A DNA stretch of 64,000 nucleotides, from the NCBI GenBank assembly GCA_030374765.1, contig JARGXX010000100.1, positions 930,001 to 994,000 of the forward strand, read 5' to 3'. Origin of the DNA: Agarophyton chilense. Taxonomy: Eukaryota > Rhodophyta > Florideophyceae > Gracilariales > Gracilariaceae. This document shows, piece by piece, positions 51,601 through 61,142 of the stretch. Below the pieces are notes generated by a model. It did no database searches and was not told the origin of the DNA. It saw nothing but the letters and a program-made list of their open reading frames with translations. Position 1 is the stretch's first letter. Each line of letters begins with the position of its first letter. Position numbers and translations under genes: made by a program.

Positions 51601-54600
51601 TGAGACGCGAAAGTTTTTTATATTGATCGGAAATTCCTCCGGAACCATCGAGAATCACAAAGGGGAAAAGATTCTCACCAGCAAGCAGGCTCTTCTCTTA
51701 GATGATTGGACTCATTTAGCGATGCGTTTCCGTCAGTCCTATGCACTGCAGTTTGGAGCGAAGCAGTACATCGATTGCGGGAAGAATGCCGTCCTGAACA
51801 TAACCCAGGACATTACCATCGAAGCGTTTGTCTTGTTCAAGACCAATAGATCTCAGGGGCTTCTCGGAAAAGGTACGCTTGGAAAGCAAGGAGTACCATA
51901 TCAGCTCAGTATAACCAATGATCGAAGAATTGAGTTTGTGTTCCAAGACAAAAATAGAAATCGTGTGTCGTATTTATCTGACGGCCAAATAACTTTGGGG
52001 AAACTTCAACGAATAGCGGTTACGAAAAAAGGAGGAAAAGACAAGAATGAACACAAAGAGCAACGAACGTTCAACTATAAGAATCAGGACGGGGTGTCTC
52101 AAAGCATGGAGGTGGAAGTTGTTTCAGAGGTTGGAGTGAGTGATTTCTTTGACATTTTGTTTTACATTGACGGAGTCAAGGTCGGAACGAGCCGATATAG
52201 TGGAGAAGACCCCGTCGGTGGTAGTGAACCTTTGGAGATTGGACGCTGCCGAACATCCATTGGCAGTGTGTTGGACACAAGCGGCGTTATATCTGAAGTG
52301 CGGTTATGGGACAAAGCCTTGGAAATGAAGGATGTTGGGAGCAACATTGAAGGTATGGAGCCGAACCTTGTCTGTTGGTGGAAGTTTGAGGAAGGTGAAG
52401 GAAAGGTAGCGAACGACTTCAAGAATATGGCGCATGGCAGGATTATCGGAGCCGAATGGATAAAGAATCCTGACCCTCAGGCTAGTCTATTCAAACTATA
52501 CGTCAACGGTCTTGAAATGGAAACTTCTGCTCCAAACACGAACAATTTTTGGATGCTAGACAAATGGGGTGAGCCCGGATTCTATATCGGATGCTCGCAA
52601 GTCGGAGGGGCCACATCCAGGCTTTTGAATGGTACTCTGGAAGAAGTCCGCATATGGAATTGTCTTCGTACCGAAGAGCAAATTACTGATAACCTGTTCA
52701 CCAGGCTTAAAGGGGAAAAGGAGAGTTTGTTGGCCTACTACAACTTTGATACCAGGTCAACTGCTGCCGAGGCAACTCAGCTTTTCGATTCCAGTCTTGT
52801 AGGTAACAATATTCCTTTACCAGCCGATATAATCGCTCATCCAGCTTCTGTTGTTTCAACAGCGCCGATAAGCACAGAGGCCCCGGTGGTTCGTTCTGCA
52901 CTTTTAGGAACGGATACCTTTCTGCACAGGCAAATTGATGGCGCACCAGGTGTTTCTGAATATGCTGATATGCAGCGAGATTCTGAAGGAAACCTAACCG
53001 GAGTGTACAAGCGATGTTACAGTTATCTTACCAATGGAGAATGGAATCTTTTCACTGGATACAAAGTGGGAAACCTTGTGACTGAGTGGATTGGACAAGC
53101 TCAGTTTGATCCACAGGTCATCGGATTTATCGAGGGAGCTCCTCCAGTTCCCACAGAAAATCTCGTAATGGGCACCGTGGACTCAGCCGACGACCGCGGA
53201 ATTGTAGAGCTCATCGACAGTGAAGAAGTAAGTTATACGGTTGGAGCATCTAAAGAGAAGAGCTGGGACGCCAGCTTCAAAGCTGGTGGAAAAATTGCTA
53301 TGGGATCCGACGATCTTTTGATTACGGCACCTCTAGGACTTGGTATGGCAAAGAAAGTCACCGATATTGATGTTAACATAGGCATGAGCGGGAATTTTAG
53401 TGTGGAAAATAGTTGGAGTCAAGAAGAATACCAGTCTCAAGGGCGTGTTCGTACCCGAAAGATGACGGTCTCTACTGGGGGCGGCTTTGAAGACATATTG
53501 GAAACTAATCAACTCAATCCCGTGTTGGGGAGACGGGCCCTTCCTGGAAATGCGGGTCTGGCTCTTGTGCAGTCCAGTACAGCCGATATTTTCGCTTTGC
53601 GCCTAGTTCACAATGGAGCACTGGTCTCCTTGCGTATGTTACCGAATCCAGACATCCCGCAAGATTGGAATATTATTTCGTTTCCCATGAATAACCGATA
53701 CACCAAACAGGGTACCCTTGACGGAAGGGTCGGATATGATGCTGACGGAGGAGTAGTTCTGGACAATGATTACGCAGGAGCAGCTTCATATGGAGAGTAC
53801 AGCTATTACAAACCTAAGGAAGCGTACCGCATAGCAGCACGTATAAAGCGGGATGAAGAACGGTTGAAGAGTTACTACGCTGAATATGATGTAGGTATGG
53901 GGTCAACAGCAGGCGCAGTTATTGGATCTGCCGCCGGTGCGGCTGCTTCGTTGATGATCCCGGGAGCAGGTCCATTCATCGCCGCTAAAGCTCTTGATTA
54001 CGGAATGAATGCTATCAATCAAGCTTCGAAACCTCCTAATCTTGCAGGGAAATTTGCTAAGCGCGACATGGTTAACACCTATGTGTGGACTGCGGATGGA
54101 GGATTCTTTGCCGAGTCAACTGAAAGCACCGAGTCAAGAACAGAGGTGAGCTCAGGATCATTCAACTTCAAAGGCGCTTTTGGACTGGCCGTGGACGCGA
54201 CAATAGAGGTTTTCAGTTTCGGTGTAACCTTTGAGTTTGAAGCAGCGATGGGAGGTTCAATGAGCATTACTAAGACGAAAAAGAAGGAAAGCTCAAAAAG
54301 TTTTTCCATAAATGCAAGTGTTGATGTGCCTGGACGGTTGCAGAAATATGAAATGGATGATCATGGTCATTGGGTTGGCGTTTTTAACGACTCTGGAGAT
54401 CCTATTATTGTGGCCGGTAAGGTGGACGCGTACAGATTCAAGACGTTCTATCTCGATTCCTCAAGTGAGAATTTCGAAGATCTGTTCGAGAAAGTGGTGG
54501 ATCCGATATGGTTCAGTGAAAGCAGCGCTCCGAACGCCTTAGCTCTTCGACAGGCGTATCAAAGTGACAAGAAGCCACCATGTTGGCGAGTATTTCACAG

Positions 54601-54865
54601 GGTGACGTTTGTCAGTCGAATTTTGCCCGAAGTTGTAACAGATGCTGCTGCTGCATCCATGGAAACTGTGATGAAAAGTAATAAGGTTAACAGCAACTGG
54701 CAATTGGTGCAACAGTTAGAACCATACGTTCTCAGCAAACGTCATGATTTTGCATTGTTTGCGGACGCTATACGACAAGCGCTGAGGTCGAACATACCGG
54801 AGCTGGTGCCATACTCAGCAGATGTTGTCAAGTTCATGGCGGAATACTACGGCATGGATGTTTAG
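48629..54865 (+). CDS. Giant LamG/concanavalin-like multidomain protein
   Basis: A single 2078-codon ORF without stops. Residues 1-340 are beta-rich with DGRYIFLF and DGLFLLAG repeats, perhaps a propeller. A first LamG/ConA-like domain spans about 340-545 (IEMWIKLD, AYFDEIRVWNR, YWRLDEGGG). A coiled coil lies at about 652-725. A second LamG is at about 950-1030 (IELWIKTG), a third at about 1036-1250 (ISEVRLWDKAL, WWKFEEGEG), and a partial fourth at 1286-1377 (LEEVRIWNCLRTEE, YYNFD). A Gly/Ala-rich hydrophobic segment (1757-1795; AGAVIGSAAGAAASLMIPGAG) precedes a conserved-looking C-terminal region. No signal peptide or membrane anchor is obvious. LamG domains usually bind glycans or proteins. 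The architecture recalls large bacterial proteins, so transfer is possible but unproven. Confidence 0.85.
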   Translation: MVTATSPTPSPLFEKVLKRYTDRSYKFTTTINHGGTIVCFAVDDQRQIFYAVLDLQTDDKQRGDFDVAFWPSEPSPVPFPKEIVQVGFSIAGATLLPDVHRQSLQEKPPGEIQRSDIHHFLSTTARLSSLSPIHVFSDGRYIFLFRQAIATSDSSALYKLEDGGCSADIIRPEADYIISKGNKVPIVNETLLCDVFVLVGTEIRSAREVRYRRSRHKTLPASNKDSLAATDMDGNKFFIPTQEFDFIRNLSGRNFSVMQLPTQVSGLKRWQVFVHNNLSRMIDMFNFEVAPDGLFLLAGSQLYTSPDPNHQTDVLERSPGTCPFTDKPLIPKKSVTGHAESCILIPATGGYATTTYTSFDSTVFSIEMWIKLDPDNEQPNGCFLFVSQSSNTDNKFVIDVNSDGMFRCRNFSSSLDLELAPTSTEWTHVSVTFDGKKVTGYRNGSKVASVEQTGLVFRFNDITIGANSSGSNSLNAYFDEIRVWNRVCTEIEIESQRHVRLVGSEPGLMSYWRLDEGGGTIARDQGSKNSTLNLQGNALFASSDCPIGDNSSVRRSSVGFESTSQRSISGGVSACLYYEQETVSNIGYGTGGKAMKKQARVMVTTATSAMVGDSDPAITALDFAVSREGRLAQVPDAVELPIIDVTESPQASLSNEQNVANLQNNITNVEREIRYRKDAISNVKRELEGTSLTTAQRTEKEGRLRAFTVSLKQFMDQWDLWSSEYRALSSDPSAARAFPLPNVHYDPSGLTVCAGLMKFAIDDGGSFLMYSATGHVTAYFRESQNGTFNVCHFDTRTERTRFKVSSQLVLQSRNSGNYGADKVSISPGDSDETCVLTIEEKSREIVETWANIPRDPAEMSALLNGTESRPDNVVVTNTLPSASTSGKSFLVTARYVGSDVPYMAPDGEASITYGLDKSWKTDHPGKAYKFQANTGLMALPSKNLHQTVAKGHLTIELWIKTGYATSFPSACLVHHVSDKLAYTVSISHDISETRKFFILIGNSSGTIENHKGEKILTSKQALLLDDWTHLAMRFRQSYALQFGAKQYIDCGKNAVLNITQDITIEAFVLFKTNRSQGLLGKGTLGKQGVPYQLSITNDRRIEFVFQDKNRNRVSYLSDGQITLGKLQRIAVTKKGGKDKNEHKEQRTFNYKNQDGVSQSMEVEVVSEVGVSDFFDILFYIDGVKVGTSRYSGEDPVGGSEPLEIGRCRTSIGSVLDTSGVISEVRLWDKALEMKDVGSNIEGMEPNLVCWWKFEEGEGKVANDFKNMAHGRIIGAEWIKNPDPQASLFKLYVNGLEMETSAPNTNNFWMLDKWGEPGFYIGCSQVGGATSRLLNGTLEEVRIWNCLRTEEQITDNLFTRLKGEKESLLAYYNFDTRSTAAEATQLFDSSLVGNNIPLPADIIAHPASVVSTAPISTEAPVVRSALLGTDTFLHRQIDGAPGVSEYADMQRDSEGNLTGVYKRCYSYLTNGEWNLFTGYKVGNLVTEWIGQAQFDPQVIGFIEGAPPVPTENLVMGTVDSADDRGIVELIDSEEVSYTVGASKEKSWDASFKAGGKIAMGSDDLLITAPLGLGMAKKVTDIDVNIGMSGNFSVENSWSQEEYQSQGRVRTRKMTVSTGGGFEDILETNQLNPVLGRRALPGNAGLALVQSSTADIFALRLVHNGALVSLRMLPNPDIPQDWNIISFPMNNRYTKQGTLDGRVGYDADGGVVLDNDYAGAASYGEYSYYKPKEAYRIAARIKRDEERLKSYYAEYDVGMGSTAGAVIGSAAGAAASLMIPGAGPFIAAKALDYGMNAINQASKPPNLAGKFAKRDMVNTYVWTADGGFFAESTESTESRTEVSSGSFNFKGAFGLAVDATIEVFSFGVTFEFEAAMGGSMSITKTKKKESSKSFSINASVDVPGRLQKYEMDDHGHWVGVFNDSGDPIIVAGKVDAYRFKTFYLDSSSENFEDLFEKVVDPIWFSESSAPNALALRQAYQSDKKPPCWRVFHRVTFVSRILPEVVTDAAAASMETVMKSNKVNSNWQLVQQLEPYVLSKRHDFALFADAIRQALRSNIPELVPYSADVVKFMAEYYGMDV

Positions 54866-55164
54866 AATGAGTGAGTTTTTGGTGAATGGTTGCAGGTAAT
54901 AACGTTGTTTGATTGTAGCAAGATAATGTTTATCGGTTGTACAAGTTGATCATTGTAGAAAAACCTGCCTGAAATGGAACTAATGAATGCGCAAATGCGC
55001 GGGTCGATGCTGGGGGCGTCTACGCGTGCTGGCTTCCTGAAGGTGCTGAGCCATAGGCGTTCCAACGAAGCAGTGGAGGCCTCATGAAAGCTGCTTGCTG
55101 GGAGTGGCGGCCGCTCCCACGGGGCTGTGACACTGTTGTACTCTCTCGAGCGTAGTCTGTTAAC
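54866..55164 (+). other. 3' flank of the LamG gene
   Basis: About 300 bp with no ORF of note. It includes the likely 3' UTR and a small TGCGCAAATGCGC palindrome near 54988. It ends at the terminal repeat of the next element. Confidence 0.4.
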
Positions 55165-56209
55165 CAGGCCCGTACTTCTGACTGACTGACTAGTGCCTAG
55201 AGAGACTAGTCACTTAATCTAGTCATTTAATTACACGTTATATACATTTGCAACGTGTGACCATGTGGAGGGCAATTTACGGTCTTGGTTTTTGACGAAC
55301 GCGACGTCATCTAGTATTTACACTGTCGCATTCCTGAGCTGCCGTGACTCTCATTCAATGCCCCTCTCTTCTTTTAGCTTCAAAATGGCTTGCTCAATAA
55401 CAAAGCCGACTCGTTCAAGCGTATGGTTAATATATTTCAGGGGCGTAATTCTGACTAGTTTTTTGGACTGTTGAAGTCATCTATTCATGCGATTTTGTCC
55501 ATAGTCAGTCATTTAAGAGTCATTAAAGTCATTTAACTTTAATCATCAATTTTCCCAGAACGTGCGACGACTTCCTTCGCTACAATACGATCTTTTCTTT
55601 TAAGTAAGGCCCCTTCAGGATATAAAAGTTTGTTTTATGGTAAATTCTGTGCTCTCAGTACGTTTCTAATGTATACACGAAAAGGTGTAGACATTTTGAA
55701 AGAATCATTTACGCGTATTTGTCTGTAACGTCCTTGAAAGATTAGAAAGTCACCAAATAGCAGTTTTGCGTCAGTAAAAGGGACTCAAGCAGTTAAAGCA
55801 GCGTATGTAAATTCGTTGAAAGGAAATCGACAAACCAAAGTGCTTAAACCTGCGAAGTGCAGACGCTTTTCGCTACATGCCTAAAAGAATTCAAGAATTT
55901 GTCGTCAAAACAAAAACACAACCTTTATTTGTTCCTAGTCTGCCTCTGCATGTTTCAGCTCTGTAGCTGCTAATAATTTATTTTTACAGACCTTTAAAAA
56001 CTTTCAGTCCATGCAAAGTTCGTGCGGATTGATTTCATCTGCCGACGTCGCCCAAATCATGCTCAAATGGTCTTCCACGATGAACACGTAATTCTCGTGT
56101 TCAATGTGTCACTAAATGACTAGAAGAAATGACTTGACTTTCACTTCAGTCAGTCAGTCATAAGTCACATGTTTTTACAGCAAGTCAGTCAGTCATAAGT
56201 ACGGCCCTG
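55165..56209. mobile_element. Non-autonomous TIR element, about 1.05 kb
   Basis: The left end reads CAGGCCCGTACTTCTGACT with two more GACT units. The right end, read inward on the minus strand, is CAGGGCCGTACTTATGACT with the same GACT units; 25 of the first 27 positions agree. Further AGTCAGTC and AGTCATTTAA words lie inside both ends (about 55190-55230, 55500-55540, 56140-56180), a subterminal repeat pattern seen in hAT-type elements, whose ends also often start CAGGG. No transposase ORF is present. An 8-bp target duplication was looked for and not found. Confidence 0.65.
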
Positions 56210-56220
56210 ATATCCCTAGT

Positions 56221-57128
56221 ATTTTTTTTATGTACGATGTATCATATATTAATGTTTACACATCAGGAGTTCAGCTGCACGCTTTGCGTTTCCGTTTCTG
56301 AGAGCCGTGGAGCAATTGAGGGCCTTCCAAAAAGCCGTAGGATAATTTTTACGGCTTTCGCAGCACTCTTTGCTATTCAAATAGAACAAAGAAAAACGCA
56401 ACTTATATATTCTCTAAAGCTTTTTGCGGAATGTACGACACATAGTACATAAAAAAAAGGTCCGAGACACCGATTTTTTGCGGCATTTCTAACTTGTACG
56501 AGGATGTAATCTATTCAACCGGTTTTCAGGCACTTCAGAACGGCATCGTCGCCGTACGACAATTTCTGCGGATCCCAAACGAGATGTGACACAGTCTCCT
56601 TCCCTACTGTTTGGGATAGTACTCATACGATGGAGAGATCTCGAAGGTGAACGGATATTGAGGGGTCTATTCGTATGCCACACATTTCAGAAGGACAGTC
56701 TAAATCCTGCATGCGTTTTAATATATAAATGTATCTCACGAATCGAGCATTTGAAAGAAAAACGATGACCTCTAGAAGCTCCCCTGCTAACGCTCCTTGT
56801 TCCACACAGTGCATACCAGCGCCCTTTCCGCATCTGCGTTTGGTTGTGTCCGTGCACATTCAGCCTCAAACTGGTGCCATTTCCACTATTAAATAACTGT
56901 ATCCTGTTTCGTCGATTCTCTCTCACAAGGACGCTGGCCTGTGCTCGAAGCCTGCTTGCTTCGTCTCCAGGAACCAAAACATGGTTCAAAGCATCGCTAG
57001 CGTCTCGTTCCTGTCTTTCCCTTACAATAATCTTCTCTGCATACTTAAGAAGCCCGACTGCAGCGTCGGCAAAAAAATTCTGCCAATGACCCTACTTTGT
57101 TTAAAGCATTTCGAAACAAGTTTAGATC
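56221..57128. other. Left subterminal region of the piggyBac-like element
   Basis: Contains the inverted-repeat motif at about 56233-56256 and the possible transposase tail at 56690-56989. Otherwise no gene is supported. A 71-codon plus-strand frame at 56237-56452 has no recognised features. Confidence 0.4.
56690..56989 (-). pseudogene. Possible C-terminal zinc-binding tail of the transposase
   Basis: Downstream of the YqaJ-like part, in another frame, the minus strand reads KGRWYALCGTRS...GHRFSFKCSIREIHL. piggyBac and related transposases end with a Cys-rich 'RC..C...R.....F.C..C...LC' region. The spacing is similar, but several cysteines are replaced (Trp-Tyr, Arg). If real, the nuclease lies between the catalytic core and the tail. 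Confidence 0.3.
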
Positions 57129-59789
57129 TTAGAAGCGATCTCCATGATCAACAAGATCTCTATTTTCTGACAACTTCCATGCTGTGAAAGCATTGACAAC
57201 AAGTGTTTTCAAGGTCTTTACAACTACTTTTTGCTCCCATTTTATAGCCGAGATAGAACTTCTGAGTATTGCACGCGCCTGTGCGCCCCCATCAACTCCT
57301 CCCTTTGCCTTGGAGTAAATGCTGTGCATACAGTGTTTGAAAAGTTTAAGAGGAACGAAGGCATCGTTATGCTTAACGTGATCATTAGCTAATTTCCAGA
57401 AATACAGCTTGTCTTTGAACACTTTCTTCGTCTTGGTATCTACAAATGTTGGAATGGTAGGGAAATATTCGTGTGCCCATGAAACGAGGGGGCCAGCTTT
57501 TTTCTTCAGACACACTCGAAACACTTCTGTTGCAGAATTATGAGCATCAACTAATCTGCAGGATAGCAACGCAGATTCCGAGAACATGATGTAAAGGCAG
57601 TAGTTGGTTCTCTTGAAAACCATCTGCTGCATCAGCTGGCCTGTATGCTCCCTGGGAATACAAATCTTGAAACTATCATCTCCATTCGTTGTACAAACCA
57701 AATCAAGTGTGGCATTTCGAAGTGCTCTGAACAAGGATGCGGTTGCTACGCTTGTCTTAATCTCGACGCCGCAAACCTGTAAAGATTGTTCTTGTGGTAC
57801 GGAATCGACCAATGTGGTTTTCGAAAGATCAATTAGGGCAATCCCATCCGGTAAACATGCCATCCAAGGGTTCTCCTTGTCGGCAAGCATCCCACATTCA
57901 TGTCGTGCCACAATAAAACCTTTCTTCAGAAGGGCTTTTATTACAACTCCTTCATTCGCTGTGCCTCTCATCATGGCTTCTATTGAGCGCTGTGAGCCGA
58001 ACCAAGATGTTCATAACTTTCTAGCTTTCTCCGCCAAAGTAGATTCGGATAGTGTCGTACTAGCATTGAATCCGAGTAGAGAGCATACCTGTTCATCTGC
58101 AAGAAGTGTTTCGCCCACAATAGTTCCAGTTATGCGAAACTATCTGAGTAAAAACCAGTCAGCGCATCGTTGTTCTATTGTCAACACCTTGCACGTAGAA
58201 TTGCAGTGAAAGTCAATCACATCCTCTCCTTCTCTGGACTCTGCAAATGGTATAACAAGCTTGCAAGCTCTCTATCTCTTACTAAACAACATGTCCCTAT
58301 GAGATTGGCCTTACGGAACAGCTACCCAACATTTGAGGACTGAATCGAGTTCATCTGGAAGACAATACGAAAAGCGGAGGATCTTAGAAAACTTTTTCGT
58401 CCCCCGCTCGCGAACCACAACGGCTGTTACAGTTTCCCTGGAAGCATACTGTTGATCGCGGAATATTTTCTCTTCGTACTTGCTTTGTGGGCCCTATGTT
58501 GGTCTGTCGTCAATCACCAAAGCTGCACGATCGTACAAATCCAAGTCTATCCTTATGTCCTGCTGGGCATCTCCAGCAGACTCATCTTCAGTTGCATTCT
58601 CAACTTCTAGATCCTCTCTACCTGTAATAAGGTGGGACATTTCGAAAAGCGGATGACACCTCAAGAAATGTTCAGGCTTGATGAACATAAATCCAATTCC
58701 CCGTCTTGAAAATGTCGGAACCATAGAAAACTTGCCATAACCTCTGTCGGCCGTTACTGTAAAACCTGCTAAAGACTGCTCTCTACGTGTCTCCAGTAAA
58801 GCATCAATGAGCTTCTCTACGTTTATAGCGAGAGCTTCTCCTCTTCTTCGAAAGCGCACCATAAGTGTAACACGAAATAAAGCGTCAGCAATAGCATCCA
58901 CACAGCGTCCTTCTTTTCCTGCCTTTTTCATGCTGTAAGTCTTAACCTTATTATCGGCCGCACGGGTTTCATACAGGTCATCATCTAGCGTTGCAAAATT
59001 ATGCCCCGGGGCCAGAAACACTTTGCAGGACATCCTGTATGCCTTTTTCTCAAATTCTGTCAAGCTAACGGTCTGATCTCTTTGTGAATTCCAAACAGTT
59101 TCCCCTTGATAGCCCCGTCCTGTGGCAGAGAATGCCAAAATGTTGGTACTTAAGTAGCGCACTACGTGGAGCTTTGGAATTGCACAGTCGAGCGTCTCGA
59201 GCATGGCAATGCTTTTCGAGAGGCTGAATCCGGAACACTGAGAGAATATCAATACGGCTAGGAACTGATATATGTCCGACATTTTCAAAGCCGTCACGGA
59301 TCCCTCTGATACCACAATGCCCTCGTTCACCCAAGTTCAACATTTATGCAACAATTCATCACAAAACAGTACGATGTAATGTGCCCGACAATGCTCCAAG
59401 TGCCTTACATTAAGTTCGGTGTGCATTCGATCCAATGCAGACCGACAAAAGAGAAGAGCACGTTCTGAAAGAACTTCCAAGATGAACTTGTTATCCATTT
59501 TGATGGTTTCGTTATTGACGTTCATTACTTTCCATCCTTGAGATGGATCCTTGCCATTTGTAACGTTTGCACGTGCAGACTCTCTTCCTGCTCCTCTTCC
59601 TCTACCGCGACCCCGCCTAGTCCCTCGAGCTCTACCTGTGCCTCTAGGACTTCCTTTGGTCCTTACTCTTGTGTGAAGTTCAAACTCTTTTATTATAGCC
59701 ATTCCCTGGGAGGCAAAGCCAACACTAGATGTACCACCCTCTTGATCTGTGGGCGCGCCATCATGCGCGGTCTGAACCTCTTCTTCCAT
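57129..59789 (-). pseudogene. DDE transposase fused in frame to YqaJ-like nuclease
   Basis: Three open segments, 59789-59337, 59330-58494 and 57974-57129, share one reading frame. Segment 1 is a basic Arg/Gly-rich tract (RGTRRGRGRGRG) plus helices. Segment 2 is transposase: SDIYQFLAVLIFSQCSG, FATLDDDLYETRA (first Asp), GRCVDAIADALFRVTL, VTADRGYGKFS (second Asp). Between 58494 and 57975 the frame still reads DWFLLR-stop-FRITGTIVGE, then TSWFGSQRSIEA, the start of a YqaJ domain. Segment 3 has MRGTANEGVVIKALL, NPWMACLPDGIAL (PDG) and VCGVEIKTS (ExK), the PD-(D/E)XK core. Six stops lie in the 887-codon frame. Known families suggest cleavage by the first module and exonuclease by the second. Confidence 0.65.
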
Positions 59790-60157
59790 TCTGGTACGGG
59801 GTCTCAGTCGAGATTTGAGGACTTTTCGAATGAGATGAGGAGGACTGCTAGTCTTGGGAGCTTACGGTGGGATCCTCCGGATGAAGTCAGATGATGTGGG
59901 GATAGTGTAGCGCTACGAAAGCCTTAACATCCTCATTTTTCGAAGTTAGAAAAAAATGAATACGTGGATTTTGTGGAAGAGCCTGGCGAACAAGATGGCC
60001 ATGTCAAAACATCTATTACAGAACTCCTTCCAGAAAAACGGCCCCGCAAAAGCACCCATAAAAAGGGCTTAATGTACTATACATCGTACATTAAGCGGTT
60101 TCCGAATAATCTAAAATTAGCTTATGTACAATGTATCGTACATTACAGGCACTAGGG
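59790..60157. other. Right subterminal region of the piggyBac-like element
   Basis: The region lies upstream of the minus-strand transposase frame, so its promoter should be here. It holds two palindromes of the same type, TTAATGTAC-N8-GTACATTAA at 60069-60094 and ATGTAC-N8-GTACAT at 60124-60143. A 63-codon plus frame at 59964-60155 is probably a shadow. Confidence 0.5.
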
Positions 60158-60455
60158 ATATGTATCGTTTTCGTTGAGTGTAGACGTCCTTGTTTATGCA
60201 AATGAAACGCATTCACATACATAGCGAGGCCTGCCACGTATGTGGCGTGCGCGACGTGTACGAAAAAAGTCGATCACGTATCTGATGCACCGCGGCCGGC
60301 GAGTCTACAAGAGCGAGGCGGGTGCCACGGCGATCTGCAGAGATCACTGGCATGCCTCTCTCTTTCAGAGAGTCCCCATCACTTGGCGGAAGGCAAATTT
60401 CTTAACGGTCAAACGAAGTAGACCAAGCAAACAAACTGTTTGCAACATACACAAC

Positions 60456-61142
60456 ATGACTACCAACGCAGACTTCACAAACAGTCTTTCTCTTGCTGAG
60501 GATCTGCTCACAAGGTCTAAGGAGGTCTCAAGAGGCAAATCTCTTGCTGAAGCCGGAATTGATGTAAAGTACATGACGGCCTACCCCACTATTGCGAGGA
60601 GATGCCGTGACGATAAGGACTTTGAACTCTCTTGCTACCCCTATGAACAAAGCCCAGCCGTTGGGGCGTTCACCGGGGGCTTCTTCGAGCACACAGAGTG
60701 ACCGCTTCGTCGAGGAATGGAGTTGCACAAAAGCATGCGAGCGGTGTACGAATATGAGGCGAACTACATAAATGCAGCAGGGTTTTGGATGTCTTTCCAC
60801 AATGCCGCAATCGCTTTGCGGCATGAGGCTCTACGCGACAATTTATTCGAGAAAGCGGAGCTGTACGATGTTTGGGCAATCATTGCAGTGCGGTATGGAC
60901 TTCGGGTTACTGGACTTCGAGTCGAGTTTTATAAACTTGTGGCAAAGGACCCCGCCTACGCCAAGATGGTTCTTCCGAGTCTTGAACAGAGGAATGATAC
61001 CCCGGCTGCCGATGACCTTGTCGAGCCGCTTGAGAAGCTTGATTCTCACATGACTACCCAATTGATGAAGGTCGTCGCCACCCTCAGTGCCAGCAACGCA
61101 ACGAAAAGAGCTGGGAAGGGTGGGGCTGCCGGGGACAATTAG
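60456..61142 (+). pseudogene. DIRS Gag-like ORF with one nonsense codon
   Basis: Starting at ATG 60456 (MTTNADFTNSLSLAEDLL), the frame runs to TAG at 61140-61142, interrupted only by TGA at 60699-60701 after GGFFEHTE. The continuation PLRRGMELHKSMRAVYEYE is in frame. Text such as NAAIALRHEALRDNLFEKAE, LYDVWAIIAVRYGLRVTGL and LDSHMTTQLMKVVATLS is helical, and the C-terminus is Lys/Gly-rich. No zinc knuckle is present, which is common in DIRS gag ORFs. A CGA-to-TGA change would explain the stop; that is inference. Confidence 0.65.

Larger units (their letters stand above)
56214..60157 (-). mobile_element. piggyBac-like DNA transposon encoding transposase-YqaJ fusion
   Basis: Both ends read CCCTAGT inward (56214-56220; complement of 60151-60157) and are flanked by ATAT on each side (56210-56213, 60158-60161), a 4-bp palindromic target duplication. 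A 23-bp subterminal motif starting ATGTACGATGTAT on the left recurs inverted on the right with about 20 matches. CCCTAG termini and 4-bp palindromic targets are piggyBac traits, although TTAA is the usual target. The one coding frame, minus strand 59789-57129, holds a DDE-type transposase and a YqaJ-like nuclease. The 3944-bp element is decayed by about six stops. Confidence 0.7.

Noticed and set aside
55156..56217. 8-bp target duplication for the CAGGG-type element
   Set aside because: Left flank CTGTTAAC and right flank ATATCCCT or ATATGTAT do not match.
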